DNA from: Chaetorhynchus papuensis
Taxonomy: Eukaryota; Chordata; Aves; Passeriformes; Rhipiduridae
Direction of reading: 5' to 3'
Assembly (NCBI GenBank): GCA_013396525.1
Contig: VWYX01000012.1
Span: forward strand, 454,566-518,565
Length of the DNA stretch: 64,000 bases
This document shows positions 1-14,300 of this stretch, in pieces. The notes beneath the pieces are model-generated. The model saw nothing but the letters and a program-made list of their open reading frames with translations. It was not told where the DNA came from and did not search any database. Both the position numbers and the translations under genes were made by a program. Position 1 is the stretch's first letter, and the number at the start of each line of letters is the position of its first letter.

Positions 1-1018
1 AAACTCTGTCCTGTACATCTCACTTTTAGACACTTTTGGGAGAAGCAGGACTCCTTTAAACAGGCCAGGGTGTGAGGAGGAGTCATCTACAAAAGTGAAA
101 AAAGTAGAACGAAAATGATATGAAATAGTGGAAATTTATCACAACAGGAGTATATGATAAACTGCAGACTCATGAAAAGAGTTGTTAACAAAGACCTGGG
201 GTCTTTCAAAGGCTCACTGGTTTTGTCAAACTAATGGCACACTTATTTTAAGCAAAAGTATTTCTATAGCAATGAAACTTGCAATTGCTTTAATCAGCTT
301 ATGGGGTTTTTTTGAGAATCAATCAGATAATTTGATCTTTGTTCATATGTCTAAACCAGTGTAATTGTACTCCCCTTTATAAACCAAGCCCACCTCAATT
401 AATTGTTGCAGACATTTCTACTAAATTAAATGAGGAAAAGGAGGCATTTGGTAGAAATCACACTGCACAGAATCATTTGGCAAAGATTGTGTCCAAAATA
501 CTCTGAGTCAAAATTTGAAGCTTTGTTTCTACCATATTGAAATAATGACCAGCCTGATTCAGGCCACTATTTATAAAATGGTATAGCAGTGACTTTTAGA
601 CCTTAAATGTTGCTCACTGTCATGCAGGAAGTTATTATGCAGCAAATACCTTGTCTTGACACTGCTTGTGGGAATTGGAAGATTTTGCTTGTCTCAGCTC
701 CTTTCCCGTGGAATTCTATTCTTTAAAGAACAGAAAAGCCTAAAGCCAGTTCTTCTGCAATTAGGACACCCATTGAGGAAAGACACCATCACCTACAGGG
801 TGCACTGGAAAGGATCTTATTTTACTTCCAGAATGTTGGAACAGTCATCAATAGTTATGTTTTCTCTTGATTGTGCAGTTCTTAACGCAAAGTCTGGAGT
901 GACATTTGCAGACAATCAAACACTTTTCCCCCAAATTATGCTGCAAGGGTTCAAGAATCAGCAGTACAAGTGCTTTGAAAATGGGGAGACATAACTGATG
1001 TTTGATGAAGAGGAACAT

Positions 1019-1053
1019 GACAAAGGGACAACAAAGGGACAACAAAGACACAA
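1019..1053. repeat. Short tandem repeat, 12-bp unit ACAAAGGGACAA
   Basis: About 2.8 units of a 12-bp A-rich motif lie in tandem, the last one diverged (ACAAAGACACAA). It looks like a simple slippage product with no other feature around it. Confidence 0.7.
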
Positions 1054-3479
1054 CCAAGTGAAAAGAGCAGAAAAAGGTCCTTTGCCCAAATAGGGAACAG
1101 AATAGCATAAAGTAAACTGTCCTAACAGGAAATTATAAAAAATACCCCTTACTTTTCATGCTGAACAGTAGAAGATACTAAGGTTATCACAGGATGAACT
1201 GGCAAGTGAGAAGCACATAGTAATTAAGTATTGATGGAAGTATGTAATTAGTAGGTCTTACTATATATGATTAGTTTAGAAATCAAAGTAAGTCATCTAC
1301 TACATCATTCTAGAATTGGTTGAAGTGACCTTTTTCAGTACTAGAACTGGGCAAGTTAATTATAGCAAACATTGGTTTAATTCAGTCTTTTAAATTATTT
1401 TAACAGATGAACTAATTGAACTGACATCTAAGCTATGCAAATTTCCTCATTTAAAATTATTTAGTGAATGATTTATGCACCATAATTATCCTGAATAAAG
1501 GTAAAATATTTAAGTTCATCATCTAGATACCTTGAACATATTGACTGTGCAAACAGAATGACACAAATGTACCCTGATTCTTGGAAGTGGCCTTCTCCTA
1601 AAAAGAATAAAGAGGAAGATTATATATTTTTTCAAATTGAGATAATTAAATACATGAATTATACTCTAAGACCCTCTCTACATGAATGGAGGATAAAGAA
1701 TGAAGAGCCTTTCTCTTTATAGGCAGTAGGTATGAGATCTAACAAGTTGTAAGACCTAAAATTTGGTATGAAGAAACATCCAGGAAATGCACATTAGTTG
1801 GAACACACTCCTGTTCAATGCCAGAAAAATTACTTCACGACTACCCTTTAACTTATTTCTGACTCAGATTGTGAAGAATGTATTACAACTACTTCTCAGA
1901 GACACAGAAGCACAGCTGCTGAACAGCCACATTCAAATGCAATGCTGTAGTCCACCTGGTCTGGATTTAGTCCCTTTCTCACCTTGTCATCTAATTTATT
2001 TATTTAAATATTAGACCATTAGAGATCCTCAGACACCGCTGTAGCTCAGTCAGTGCTTTGGATTTCAAAGAAAACTGAAAATAGAATTGGGCCTACTGTG
2101 ATTTAGCTCAAAATCACCAGCTGTCTTCAAACTCCGATGTTAGGAACATATGCCATTTTTATTTATCACAGCCACCCTTCTGGAATATGTAAGAATGAAA
2201 CATATGTACACATTTTGGCCAGGAAATTAAAAGCACCCATGGAAGAAGTTAGTGAACAGATTTGGCTTGTGTTAAATCTGCTTTTTACCTTGCGCTGGCT
2301 CTCACTATGTAAATTAGATAGTGATTATCCAAATAATTCTATATATCACAGGATCCCGAAGTGGTGGAGAAACTCAATATAAAGCCATACACAGATCTTT
2401 CGACAGCTTTCAGCAGAAAGACATCAGGTATGAGCAGCTTTGTGATGGTGTCCATCTGTTAAATAGCCCCTCAGAGATTATCACAGCTGGATGTGAAACA
2501 GCAGTCACCAGGGAGCTCTTATTTACACCTGTGATTGAAGTAAGTGCCCAGCAGTAACATTGTGACAGAAAACTGCTTTTACCATAACTGCCATCTGTTT
2601 CTTTGCCAAATGTAGTCCCACTGATTCAAATGGCCCTAAAACTTACCACACTTTTGTACAAAATGTGAGTCTTTAGTCATGGCTCGCAGAAATCACTTAA
2701 TGATAATTCATCAGATTACAATAACTACTTATTTTAACAAGATGTGATTATTTCAAATTTGTTTCAAGGTCTAAATTAAAAAGAAATAAAACAATGAAAT
2801 AGAATAAAAGCCCAACAGTCTCTCCCTATCAACCTGCTCCAGGCTGTTTACCCAGCCAGCCCATTCTTTTACTGAAGAATTAAGAATTCGGCGACAGCTC
2901 GAATTAAAACACGTTCTCCACATTTGTGGAGAACATTTTGTCATCTTAGATTAAGATTCTGTTTTGTCCTCCTTACCCGGACCAGTGAGTAGACGCATAC
3001 GTCCAGCTGAAGTGAAAAAGCACTGGGATCTATAGGACTGGAATCTAGAAGTCTTTATTATAAGCCAAATATTCAATTTAGTCCAGCCATCTTTTCATTG
3101 TGCAAATGCTCCCTGCATACAGATTTGACTTTGCAAAAAGAGCAGCTTTGCACACAAGCATACTAATGCAGGCAGAGAGGATGCATTTGTGATCAGCTTA
3201 GTAAGGCACTCAGTGTTTCCAGAGACACTCCCTCAAAGGAAAAATGCAGCAGCTTTTGCACACACCTGAAGAGCATTAGAACACTTTTTTTTCTGATATC
3301 TAAGTATGGATTTCACTGTAAAATAATCTGCAGAAGAAACGTGTACATTGCTCTGAAACAGTCCAAACATCATTGTCTCAAAGATACACCAAAGCCTTTC
3401 AGTAACATGATGGCACCATTCAAGTTAGGAAACACAGAGTAGCAAATGCAGGAAAATTTTCCTGTATTCATTTTCCAAC

Positions 3480-3570
3480 ACTTTTTCCCTCTTTTTTTTT
3501 TCCTCCCGCCTGTCCCCCTCCTCACTGACCTCCCCTCCCCCCCCCTTTTTTTTTTTCCTCTTTCTGTTAG
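3480..3570. repeat. Polypyrimidine tract (C/T on + strand)
   Basis: About 90 bp is almost pure C and T on the + strand, including T10, C9 and T11 runs, with a short break near 3522-3530. Polypurine:polypyrimidine tracts of this length can form triplex (H-DNA) structures. The frames crossing it on both strands are compositional artefacts. Confidence 0.85.
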
Positions 3571-6500
3571 CTCCATTAGGAGGAGCTCTTGGAGTATTTG
3601 GCCTGGATGGGATTCTGGTTTGTCTAGTAACATTCAAACTGATCATCACCTAGTAGGAAGGGACACACTGAGGTTTAAAAGTCAGAGAGAATACATTGCA
3701 AGCAGAATGACTTCAACCACACAGCTTTCATCAACATTACCTGCAGACAGTAGACTGACCAGTAAAAAGCAAAAACCCACTATAACAAAAACTAGTGCTA
3801 ATATTTTTGTGTTTCAGGGCATATGCACACCTTCAGACATTCCCACAACACACCAGCCTTAAAGCAGCATCATATATCTATTTATATATATTCTGGAAAC
3901 ATAGATAAATGCTAAATCATGAAATACAGAAACAATCACTCATAAAGCACACCCTTTGCATGACAACAGTGAAAACATATCTTCACAGAAAAGAAGCAAA
4001 ACAATCTGGCATTCCAACAAATACTATGGCACTGTATGGTCCAATTTCTGGTATATTTGCTAACTCTGTTGTACTCCATGATCACATTGAATTGGCAAAA
4101 CTCAATAGACAACATTCTAAAGGTGGTTCTAAGAGATGTAATGGAATTCATCCAGCTCCTACCAAACAAAGACAAGGAACAAACGTGCGAACTAATTTCT
4201 GCACACACTAAACACAGCACATAGGATCTCTACATATTGATGGAGCGATAAGACAACATTCAGTACTGAAACTGATGATTTCAGCACTGCTGACTTCAGT
4301 AGACTTAAATTGTTAAGCATTAGGTAGTGCTACCCTCTGGGTGTGTCTTTCTACTTATTTGACTGACACAGAATCGGACACTTCATGAAGAAGGAAACAC
4401 TCACCCCCAAAATATTCAGCCGATGAGCACCCACTGCAAGTTGCTTCAGATGCAGAACTGTGTGTAAATCAAAGGAGAAAGGACGGGAGATAGGACATAT
4501 GTAAATGTCAAATCACATGCTTAGATGCTATAAAATATATTATGAAAGAAAAGAAGTATAAACCTCTTTCTGAGTCCAATCTAGAAAATAATTAAATGCA
4601 ACAGAACTTAGAAGTAAATTTGATTTATTATTTTAACAGTGATTTTCATAAAAATTTCAGCTTTGGCTGTGGTTATAATTCAATGATGTGGTGGTTCTTT
4701 TTATGTAACTTCCACTTGACAGAAATGACCCATTAGCTTTTTCAGTAAAATAACATTTATTGTACTTTTTGGAGAAAGGTAGGATACAGTGTGTCATAAA
4801 CCTGTCAGTCTGATGAAAATATTTAATAAGGTTATGTTTCAGCTAGTGCTTGTTTTTTCAAAGTATCTCATTTGAAGAAGCTTACATTTTAAGTCTGTCA
4901 AAATAAGGATCAATAGTAAGGAAGAACAGTGTGAAATAAACATTTGTCAGTGCTTGAAAGCATGATATAAGTTTAACTTCTCAAGTCTTTTCTTTTTCTC
5001 TACCTTTTTTTTTTTTGTTTTGTTTTTAATTCAACCCTGATATTCCAAGTCCATATAAAATTTTCAAGGTAATAGATTGTTTAATTTCAGTCTCAGGATT
5101 CTCTTTCCACATCATAAATATAGAAACATGGACCTCAGCTAGATTAGCAGAATGCTGCGTAAGTGGGGAAAACTGAGAGTTAAATTTGATTTAGCAGTTC
5201 AGTAGCCTTAATGTGACAGGTTTCCATCGGTAATATCTGATTCATTTGCACAACCTTTTTTTTGTTGTAATTCTACAGAAAAAAATTCTAGTACTGTTCT
5301 CCTCCCTAATTGCAAAAGTGTAACCTGATAAAGAAAGAACTGCCAGTTTATGAATGGACAAATACCTAAAGCTACATGGTATAGACATTTTCTTCTCAGA
5401 AGTTATTGGCTTAGACATTGTACAATATCACCTTGGGAGACAGAAATTCTTCTCTCTGTGCAATGCAGAAAGGTCTACTGTCCTTTATTCTTGCCAGCAG
5501 CCCTTCCACACCACCTCAAAATAATGTCTTGCACAGTTACTGGGAAAGATCTACAGGCTAAGCTAGAGAAGGAAAAATTAGATCAAGTGTCTCTCAGCAC
5601 TTTTCACCCTCTTCAGCTCCTGCCATCTGCTGTATTATACAAAACCTCTACAGATTTCACATATGTCAGTGTTTTAATTCAAAATGGAATGTGATGGAGG
5701 GCAAAATTTGTGTCAACAGCTTCTCTCAATCTCTGACTATATTGTTCTTTTTTCTGATAGACATATGGGTGTATGCTAAGTAAATTGTGGGATTTTTTTT
5801 TTTTTTTTTACTATATTTGCACCATTTTAGAAGACGTTTTAAACACATTTGTCCATCTTCTACAGACTAAAGAGAAAGTGACATTTACCTCAAGGAATTT
5901 GTAAAAACAAAGTCTGCAATTCTGAAGGTCTAATTTTAAAGGCAAGAGTGTTCATAGTTTATCAGAAATACCACTAAACAACCCTGCAGAATACATACAA
6001 AAATTTGAAAAACAATAAAACTAAATCCTTTCTAAAGGGCAACAGCTATTAGGCTAACAAGGACAAAGAATGATTTAAACTTTAGCCCTCCTAGTGAATT
6101 CATTTACTCCTGTTGGTTCACAGGAAATTTTTAATGAAGTTGTGCCATAAGTTTTTGTTACCTAATATAAGTAAAAACCAGCAATGTTAATTTTAACTTT
6201 CCAATGTCTCATTCATTTTAAAAACCTCCAAATATATCAACTGGACATATATATTAATATAATTCAATAATTTGAACAGTATTTCTTCTATGACAAGTTA
6301 TGAAGAAAAGGAATTACCTAGGTGCTATTTTTTTCTTGACTCAATACTGTTCTTCTGAAAACCCAGAGTAATTTTATGCTTGATATTTTTCAGAAACACT
6401 GTTTTCATTATAAATAAACATTTTAAAAAGAGAAATCTGATGACAGATTGTATCCTGTGTGTCAAGCTTAAAGAATAGCCCAGTCATTTCTGTCATCAGG

Positions 6501-8313
6501 GCTGTGACTCTGCTGGCAAATAGTTTATGCAGTGCTATTGTCAAGTACTATGGAATAAAAGCTTCATTCATAGGGGCATTTTCATAGCAGTGCTTTGATT
6601 TACCAAAACCCCTCCAGAATGAAGAGGACAGTGATCCACTGCTGCCTCTCAACAATTGAAAGCTTTGAAAGAGAATGATAAAATATGGTATCCTGAGAAC
6701 CTCCACAGAGGATAGTGTAAAACAGTTTAGCAACAAGCTGGAAATATTAGGACAATTCCTGTCTCAAAGAGCAAATGTGGAGACAGTGACAGACAATCTT
6801 CTAAAACTTAATTTGAAAAAAAAGTTTACGTAACGATGCATCATATTTCAGGGGTTCTAAGTGTGAAATGCTGGAAGACAAACTAACAATGAGATAATAT
6901 TACCCTGCAAGTTCATCAGTAGTCATAGTGTTTTAGGAAACCATACTTGTGTTCCATTTTCTGAAGTAAATTCACAATATTTAGCCATGACAGTTTACTC
7001 TGCAAGAGTTTTCATACCTCAGAGTTGATCTGGTAAAATTTAAAAATGGATATATGACAGTCCATCAGCACCATCCTATGAAAGAATTTGAAAAATCAAG
7101 CAAATGAAAACCTGAGCTTAGACAGAGGCATGAGATCCCCGGAAAGGTCTGCCTAGAGTACTTGTGAAAATACCATCACACGCAACAATCAATAGAGCAT
7201 TTCCTTGCTTGAACATGTAGATTACATGCTGACATCACAAGTGCAGGATGTGATGACTTGTCTCTTGGTTCTGACTGACTACTTGTAGAAAAGTTGACTG
7301 TAAAATGAAAATAGAGATAAGTAGCTTGTGTTAGATGAAAGAGAGAAGGAAAGGCACATCAATACAGTTACAGGGTAAGCAAAAACATTTGTGAGGCAAA
7401 TTACTTTTCACAGTGGTATTCTGGATAACTCCATTAAGAGTTTTAGGCCAAAGGTAATGTAAATTTCAGCACCTAGCGGCCAGAAGAACAGACTGGAGAA
7501 AAGCCTTACTGATTGCACAGATAAGAAAGCCTCTCTTATAAATCTTGGATCATGATAATCATAACAACTTAGATGCAAAGGCCTTGATAGAAGCCTGAGC
7601 AAAACAGTGATGCACAGGAGACAAATCAAAGAGCTGCTGTCTTTAAGAAAGGAGACAGCAAAAGAAAAACATTTATGTTTTTGTTTAAAAAAGAGATGGA
7701 GTTGTGTGTGAGGACAAGTCAGAAAAACACATAATGATTTTCCATCGAGCAGGTGGAATCATGTCACACTTTTATTCTAGAGGTGGGTTGAAACATCTGT
7801 GCTTATAAATAAGAACCACCATAAATCTGGCATGAAGCTAGAAAATAAAACAGCAAAAGTTCTGGGAAATGTGAAAAAGATGTCGAGGAAACGAGTGGCA
7901 GCAGATCAAAGGTCAAGAGAAGAGGACAATGACAAATAGCATAATATATTTTTAATATATGGAAAACCAGAAACAAATAGAATTTTTTCTCTGTCACATA
8001 CCTATCCTAAACTACTGGGATGCTTACTTATGCTGACTATAAGACAAGTTGCTTCCTACCAATTTTTCCACACTCTTTAATTATTACTGAATGACACCAA
8101 TTCCAAGCCAGATCATCCAATTTCTGCAAAAATCTATTTAAAGTATTTTAGTTGACCTTCTTTTGTGACACTAAACATTTTATGCTGTTGTTTTACAGCA
8201 AACAGTGATATAAAATGCATCATCAGTCCCTGTGTGTACTTTCACAGTATCAACATTTATTCTTGTAGATGTGTGTACAAGCTACTTAACATCTATATAA
8301 GATGAACAGATGT

Positions 8314-8363
8314 AATACACAGAAACCTTCAAGATATATAATAAATACACAGAAACCTTCAAG
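8314..8363. repeat. 20-bp direct repeat, 30-bp period
   Basis: The motif AATACACAGAAACCTTCAAG occurs exactly at 8314-8333 and 8344-8363, separated by an AT-rich 10-bp spacer. It is a recent local duplication in intergenic DNA. Confidence 0.85.
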
Positions 8364-11300
8364 CTAATTATTTCAAAAAATTTCACTAATCCTAAACATT
8401 TATAAGAAATAGCTGTCTGATTATTCTATTAAGTATTTGACTTCAAGTGTATGTGAAGGGACATTGCCAAGGGACATACATTGCAAATGAAATGGGAAGG
8501 GCTTGCAATGGCAGGCCAGGCTTTCAAGAAAAGAACCCCAAATCTGTTCACCCAAATCAATATTCACAGAGGGTATTAACAAACACTCATATTTAGTGAT
8601 TTCACATTCCTAAAAAAAAAAGCATCCCATATGACTACCTCAGCATTTGGTAGAAAGATTTAATTAGTCAAATTAGATGAGAACTGAAGAACTGTTTTTC
8701 ATGAAAGTCTGTTAGAACACTTAATCCCTTGATAAATATTTTGACACTAAAGACATCTTTTTTTTCCCCTATAAAAACCATGTCTGTAAATTCAATTTAA
8801 TTTAAAATAAAAGAGAAACCAATAATATTTCAAGAAATACTTATGAACAATTGAATCCCATTATAACAAAAATACGATAATACAAATAAAGAAAAAGTAT
8901 TTAAAACCACACAAAAACTTGAAATCTCCCAGCAATCCCATTTGTTACAATCTTAGAGCAAGCCTATTTGAATTAGGTTTCAAAATGCTGATCTCACTCT
9001 TAAACATGAACGTAGACTTCTTCAGACATTGAGACAGTTTTGCAAAAGGAGTGTTAAGCATTTTAGTGGCTAAATATAACCCTTGATAAACTTAAAGGAG
9101 ATGAATGGGATCAGATCAGATGCATCTGAGTTGCATCTGCTGTGGCCACTACTATCCTTAGACACCAGTGATGGACCAGTAGGAATTCTCTGACCCTTTT
9201 CTTTTGGCCTGAATTATTTTGAATCTCTCTCATCCTAAACTCAACTCTGGTGGCAACACAAAGTTTCAGAAAGTGCAATTCCATGACACTGTGCAGCTTG
9301 GAGACACAAACCTTACCGCAGGGTCCAGTAAGGACCAAACAGATATAGAGAAAGAATTAAGAGTTACAGCAAAAACCATGGGCGAAAAGCAGTCACAAAT
9401 GGAAACAGGTGCAGTTCTACAGATTTTGAAGACAGCCATGATTAGCATTATATGGGAACCGAGTTTTCAATAACTATGGTTTCCAAATGTACATAACTTA
9501 TTAAATTCAAAATTATTACCTACTCATCAGAAGATAAATTTTCTAAGTTTGCTTTTTTATCATATTTTCTTTAAAAGGATGGTTAGTTTGTGCTGTACAG
9601 AAAATTATTTTAGTTTTCTAAGTATTAAAGTTGTGATAGAGAAAAATCTCATACATGTCCTTCAAGCATCCAGCTTCAGAGCTTGTTGCAGTGAAAAGGC
9701 TGGACTCTTAAGCCTGTCTTGGTGAGATACCTACACTCAAACAAGATATACTTGAAAGTGAGTGCATTTATAGGAACAGGAGCAGGAAGGGTGTTGATTT
9801 AAAAGGAAATCTCACCCATGGTGTTTACATTAAGAGTGACAGCAAAATTACTGAGTGACTTCAACATTCATAAATTTGGGTGGCTTCGGGGTAGTCAGCA
9901 TAACAGACACAGCACCAGTGCTAGACTGTTTACAGACATTAGAGTTCAAGGGATTCCTAAATCTACAGCAGACGTTTCTTTTTCTGTATTTTTTTTTTTA
10001 ATAGAAGAAAAAGGATTTACAATATAATGCATTTCAGAAAATCTGCAAAGGTTGATAAAACTACAAATCACTATTCTTATAGCCAGAACAAAAGATATTT
10101 CAAACCAACCACCTGTAAAACTCAGAAGTAACGTTTTGCTTACTTTGTTTTAAATTGTGCTGATAAATCCCTGAAGTAATATCACAAGTCTAATTTGCAT
10201 TGGTTTCTATAATATTTCTCTATTTTCCCTTTCTTTAGCAAAAATGTTTGGCCATTCTGTTTTCAACCACCAGCTAGAGAATTCTCCAACATTATTTTCT
10301 TTTTTACTCATTCTTTGATTTACTATCTTGATGATAAAGCTTAGCTATTTTGCTCTTCTTAAGCTTTTTAATCACAAGTTTAAAGAGAAAAGAATTTTAA
10401 ATTTCAGAGGAAGTTGTTACCCATTATTTTCCAACTGGACATTCATTCCTGAGCAAAGACTTGCTATAAAAGAGCATCTTTTATCCCAAGGGTGAGGAAT
10501 GCTAAGTGTTTGGATATACTCTGAGTGCCTCTGTATGAAGTTGGAAGAGCAAGAGAAGTCACAGTAGATTACAAACAGTAGAGAAAACTGATAGAAAGAA
10601 GAGACTTTTGAAAGAATATTTTGAAAATTTGTTTCATGTATCTTCAGCAGATGAAACAAAGCTGGTTTAGCTTTCATATCAGATTAGCTTTAACTATAAA
10701 AAAACCCCCTTAATATATAAACCAAGACAGCAAAGACAGAATTGCCTCTGAAAACCTGTAATAAAGTTATTTAATCTTTAAAATGTGAGAATGAACTTAT
10801 GACTTCTGTTAATTTAATCAGCGGGTTTTTTTTCCCCTGTAATAGTAGCTTCAAGGAAATAATTTTGCCATAATTTAACATTGGTCATAGAGTTTGCATT
10901 TTAAAGATGGCAGCTATCACTACTTTCTGCATAGTATCTATTTAAAAAAAAACCCCAAAAAACAACATAGAGAAAAAGCAATCATAAGACTTATTTTTAA
11001 GAGCTACAGTCAAACCTCTCATATAACATAGAAGTGATTAGTTTCCACCACCTGTATCAGGTTTTTCCAACTAACACCTAAACTATAATGCCCAAATATT
11101 TTCTGGATGCATGTGCTGGGAGGGTTTTTGTCATGCATGCCTTCTCTTGGTACAGTTGCAACTTCTGTTCAACAGCCTGGCTATGCTCAGGTAAAGCCCT
11201 GGGTAGCCTCAGGTCCACACAGGATGTTACTTTTTCACACTGCAGTAGTTTCTCAAAACCAAAAGGTACCAAATACCATATTTTGCAAACTAATGCTAAA

Positions 11301-14300
11301 GAAATAGCAATTCTGCTGCCTTTTTTTTTTCAGAGATGCTGCTACTCTCATCAAGAAGTCACAGTAAACAAAACCATTAGAAAAAAAAAAATTCAGCCAG
11401 ATTTTTGGAAAAGTAGTGAGCCAGTTCAAATGAGAAAGATTAGCTACAGTCTGTATGAAAACACAAAACAGACTTATATGCCACCTAAAGAATAATAAAA
11501 GAGAAGTAAAGCATGTCAACAAAAGACTTTTTGCCATACTTTTTCCATTACAACGCTACTAACAAAGATCATAGTGACAACTGAAGTTTGAGCACTTCCT
11601 TCCTTTTAACAGGCCCCATACAAGTCCCCCAAAACCCCACACTGCCTTTGCAACACTTACCTTTATCTCTTTCTTTCTCCTCCTAGCATCTAATCCCAGC
11701 TGTCCATGTACTAACCCCTTTGCTCTGGTACCAGTCTTCTGTAGACTCTGGTGGTTCACCAAAATGCCCACACCTGAGCCCACTTTCACTGAGGACACAG
11801 TCAACTATCTGCAGATGTGAACTCCTGAATGCAAACTACTCCTTAGGAGAGAGTCCCTGCGTTTCCCACAAGTATTCCTATAAACCAAACCTCTACAGGA
11901 ATAAGTTTTGTTGCAAATGACCAGAGGCTGGATTTCAAAGCTTTAGGAGTCTGAACATAAATATACATTTAGTGCACCTTCCAGAGCATTTCCCCTCAGC
12001 TGGTGCATGATTACTCAAGCCATTAGCAAATTCAAGGACTGATGTGCAGCTAACTGCAAACAAGTGATACTAATGAAAGGTACTTTTCAGGACCTTAGAA
12101 GCAAAACCAGCTCATATTTATCTTATATTGACCTTATAATTCAAGGAGAAGGACGGGGTGATACATTTGTGGTATTTTTATTGCAGGCCTTTCAAAGGAC
12201 TCAGATGCAGAAGAGAGTCCACTCAAAGAAGAAAGTTATGCCCAATGTATTTGTGCCCAGAAGAAGATTTCTCTCTTCCATGTGACTACCACAGCAATCA
12301 TAACTAAACAATTAATTTCTCCCATACTATTCATGACTGGAACTGACCCTGGATTCAAATTGTAGAATTTAAAGAATAAATTTTCAAGACAAAATATTTT
12401 CTTCTTATAATACTTAATCATTTATCCCTCCTTCAAGTTCTGTATTATTAAACATTATTTAGTAAATCAAATTCTTACCCATAAAAATATATTTCTTGTT
12501 TCCTGGTCTTGCTGAACTTTTCCCTACCTTTGGATCATTTCCATGTTAAGTGGCAGATAAAAATATTTTTCCCCCAAGTCTTTTCATTAAGTTCAGTGAA
12601 TAATTACATCCAAAGTATCCTAGAAGAGCACTTATGCAACTTGTCTTATAAATATGCAATATTTAATTAATAATTTTAACTTTATATATTATGAGAATTA
12701 TCTGGAAAATGCAAGAAAAATTCCAAAGCATAAGCCAGTCACTGGAAAAAACCAATTCATCGGGAAGTGACCTTTAATATCTAGTGATAATGGCCCCCAA
12801 AGGAAGCTAAACTTCAATTTTAGAGTTAAAGAAAAATGGATTAAAATTTAAAGAATTGCCTCATTGCATGCATGGCTTTATTCTACCAAGAACAACTTTT
12901 GCCAAAGAGATGAATAAAGCAGGCAGACATAGAAATCAAAATAATCTTTTGGATGTCTATTATTTAATAGCGTGGAATGTTCTCTTGTCAAGGTCACCTA
13001 ACCGTTGTATATCATTGCTGAAGGGGAACATTAATTAGAATCACTGATGATGAATACTGCATCTTTAGATATTAATAAATGAAGCTAAATGCTTGTTAGA
13101 TTTTCCAGAATTCAATCACAGCTTTAAATTAAATATCACACTAAATACCCTAAACGGGCAGAGTGCTTTTCTAAGACCGGTACTAGAATACAAATTAAAC
13201 AGAATGGTACATTACTATATCATTCTGAGCTGATTTTTTTAAACTTATTTTTCTTTATTCATTTGAATAACTTGATTTTAATATTTTTGCCTTTTACATG
13301 ATAGACTGATCAGCATTATCAATGTTTCCCATGAATTGCATATCTAAGGAATGGTATGTCCCTGTTAACCTTAGGCACAATACTGTCATGTGGGATGTGT
13401 TATTGCTATGGAAGAATTGCCATTTATGCCCCCTGCCCTTAGAAAAAGTAATTTTAGAGCCAGCACATTTTTCCCTCTTATCTTTTTCTATTAAAGTCAA
13501 GGTTGCAGGATTCTTCTTCTGGTTACTTGTATTTTTCTACTAAGATATGAAACATTCTGTGGAGCTCATCAAATTCAACCATCCCGCTTTTCATTCAGTG
13601 CTCTGTTGTGCTAAGTAAGGCTTTAATTTTCTAGAGCTTAAGCAGGTTTCTTGCCCTTGCTGCCACACATGCAAATGCAACAAGAGTCCCAGGGAATGAC
13701 AACCTCACTGAAGCAAGTAACAGGTGCTAAAATAAATAAACCACCGCACCTGAATACTTCCAAGACTTAGAGGTTGTGTCTGTTCTCACTAACACTGTGT
13801 AGTGTCTTTCTTTCACGCTGCTTCCCTCCAGTGCTGCTTTTTAAAATTCAGAGGAAGGGGCTGGCAGTCAGGATATCAGTTTATTCCTTGAGGAGCCTGA
13901 TCTCAACTACATTCTCTGCTACTGACTTGCCGGTGACTGAAGGCAGCACATGGGCACCAAACCCAGCCTGTTGTCTAGCTCCTATTGATTTCAACAGATT
14001 AATAGACTACTAGATGATAATATCTCCATTAATATGGATTTAAACTTAAAAGTATCCCATTTTTCCTGTCACAGACAGTACACACATCCGGACACACAAT
14101 TTATTAGAGTTCTGGAGCACCAGTGAATATTGCAGGTAGTTACTTCCCCAGTTTATTTTTTTCTGTGTTACATTAGTACTTGGGATCTAGAGTCAAATCT
14201 TAATCTCAAATCCAAAGCAGCGCAATTTGAAAGACAGGTTCTCACTTAACAGGAAGATATCGTGTCCTGAAATGCTTTTATTAAGCTTTAAGAGCTTTAA

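Noticed and set aside
2036..2060. tRNA-like A box (TAGCTCAGTCAG)
   Set aside because: It matches the A-box pattern at 11 of 12 positions, but no B box or cloverleaf follows, so neither a tRNA nor a tRNA-derived SINE is supported.
3446..3862. 138-codon open frame on the + strand
   Set aside because: It runs through a polypyrimidine tract that gives a Phe/Pro/Leu-rich product, with no domain or splice context.
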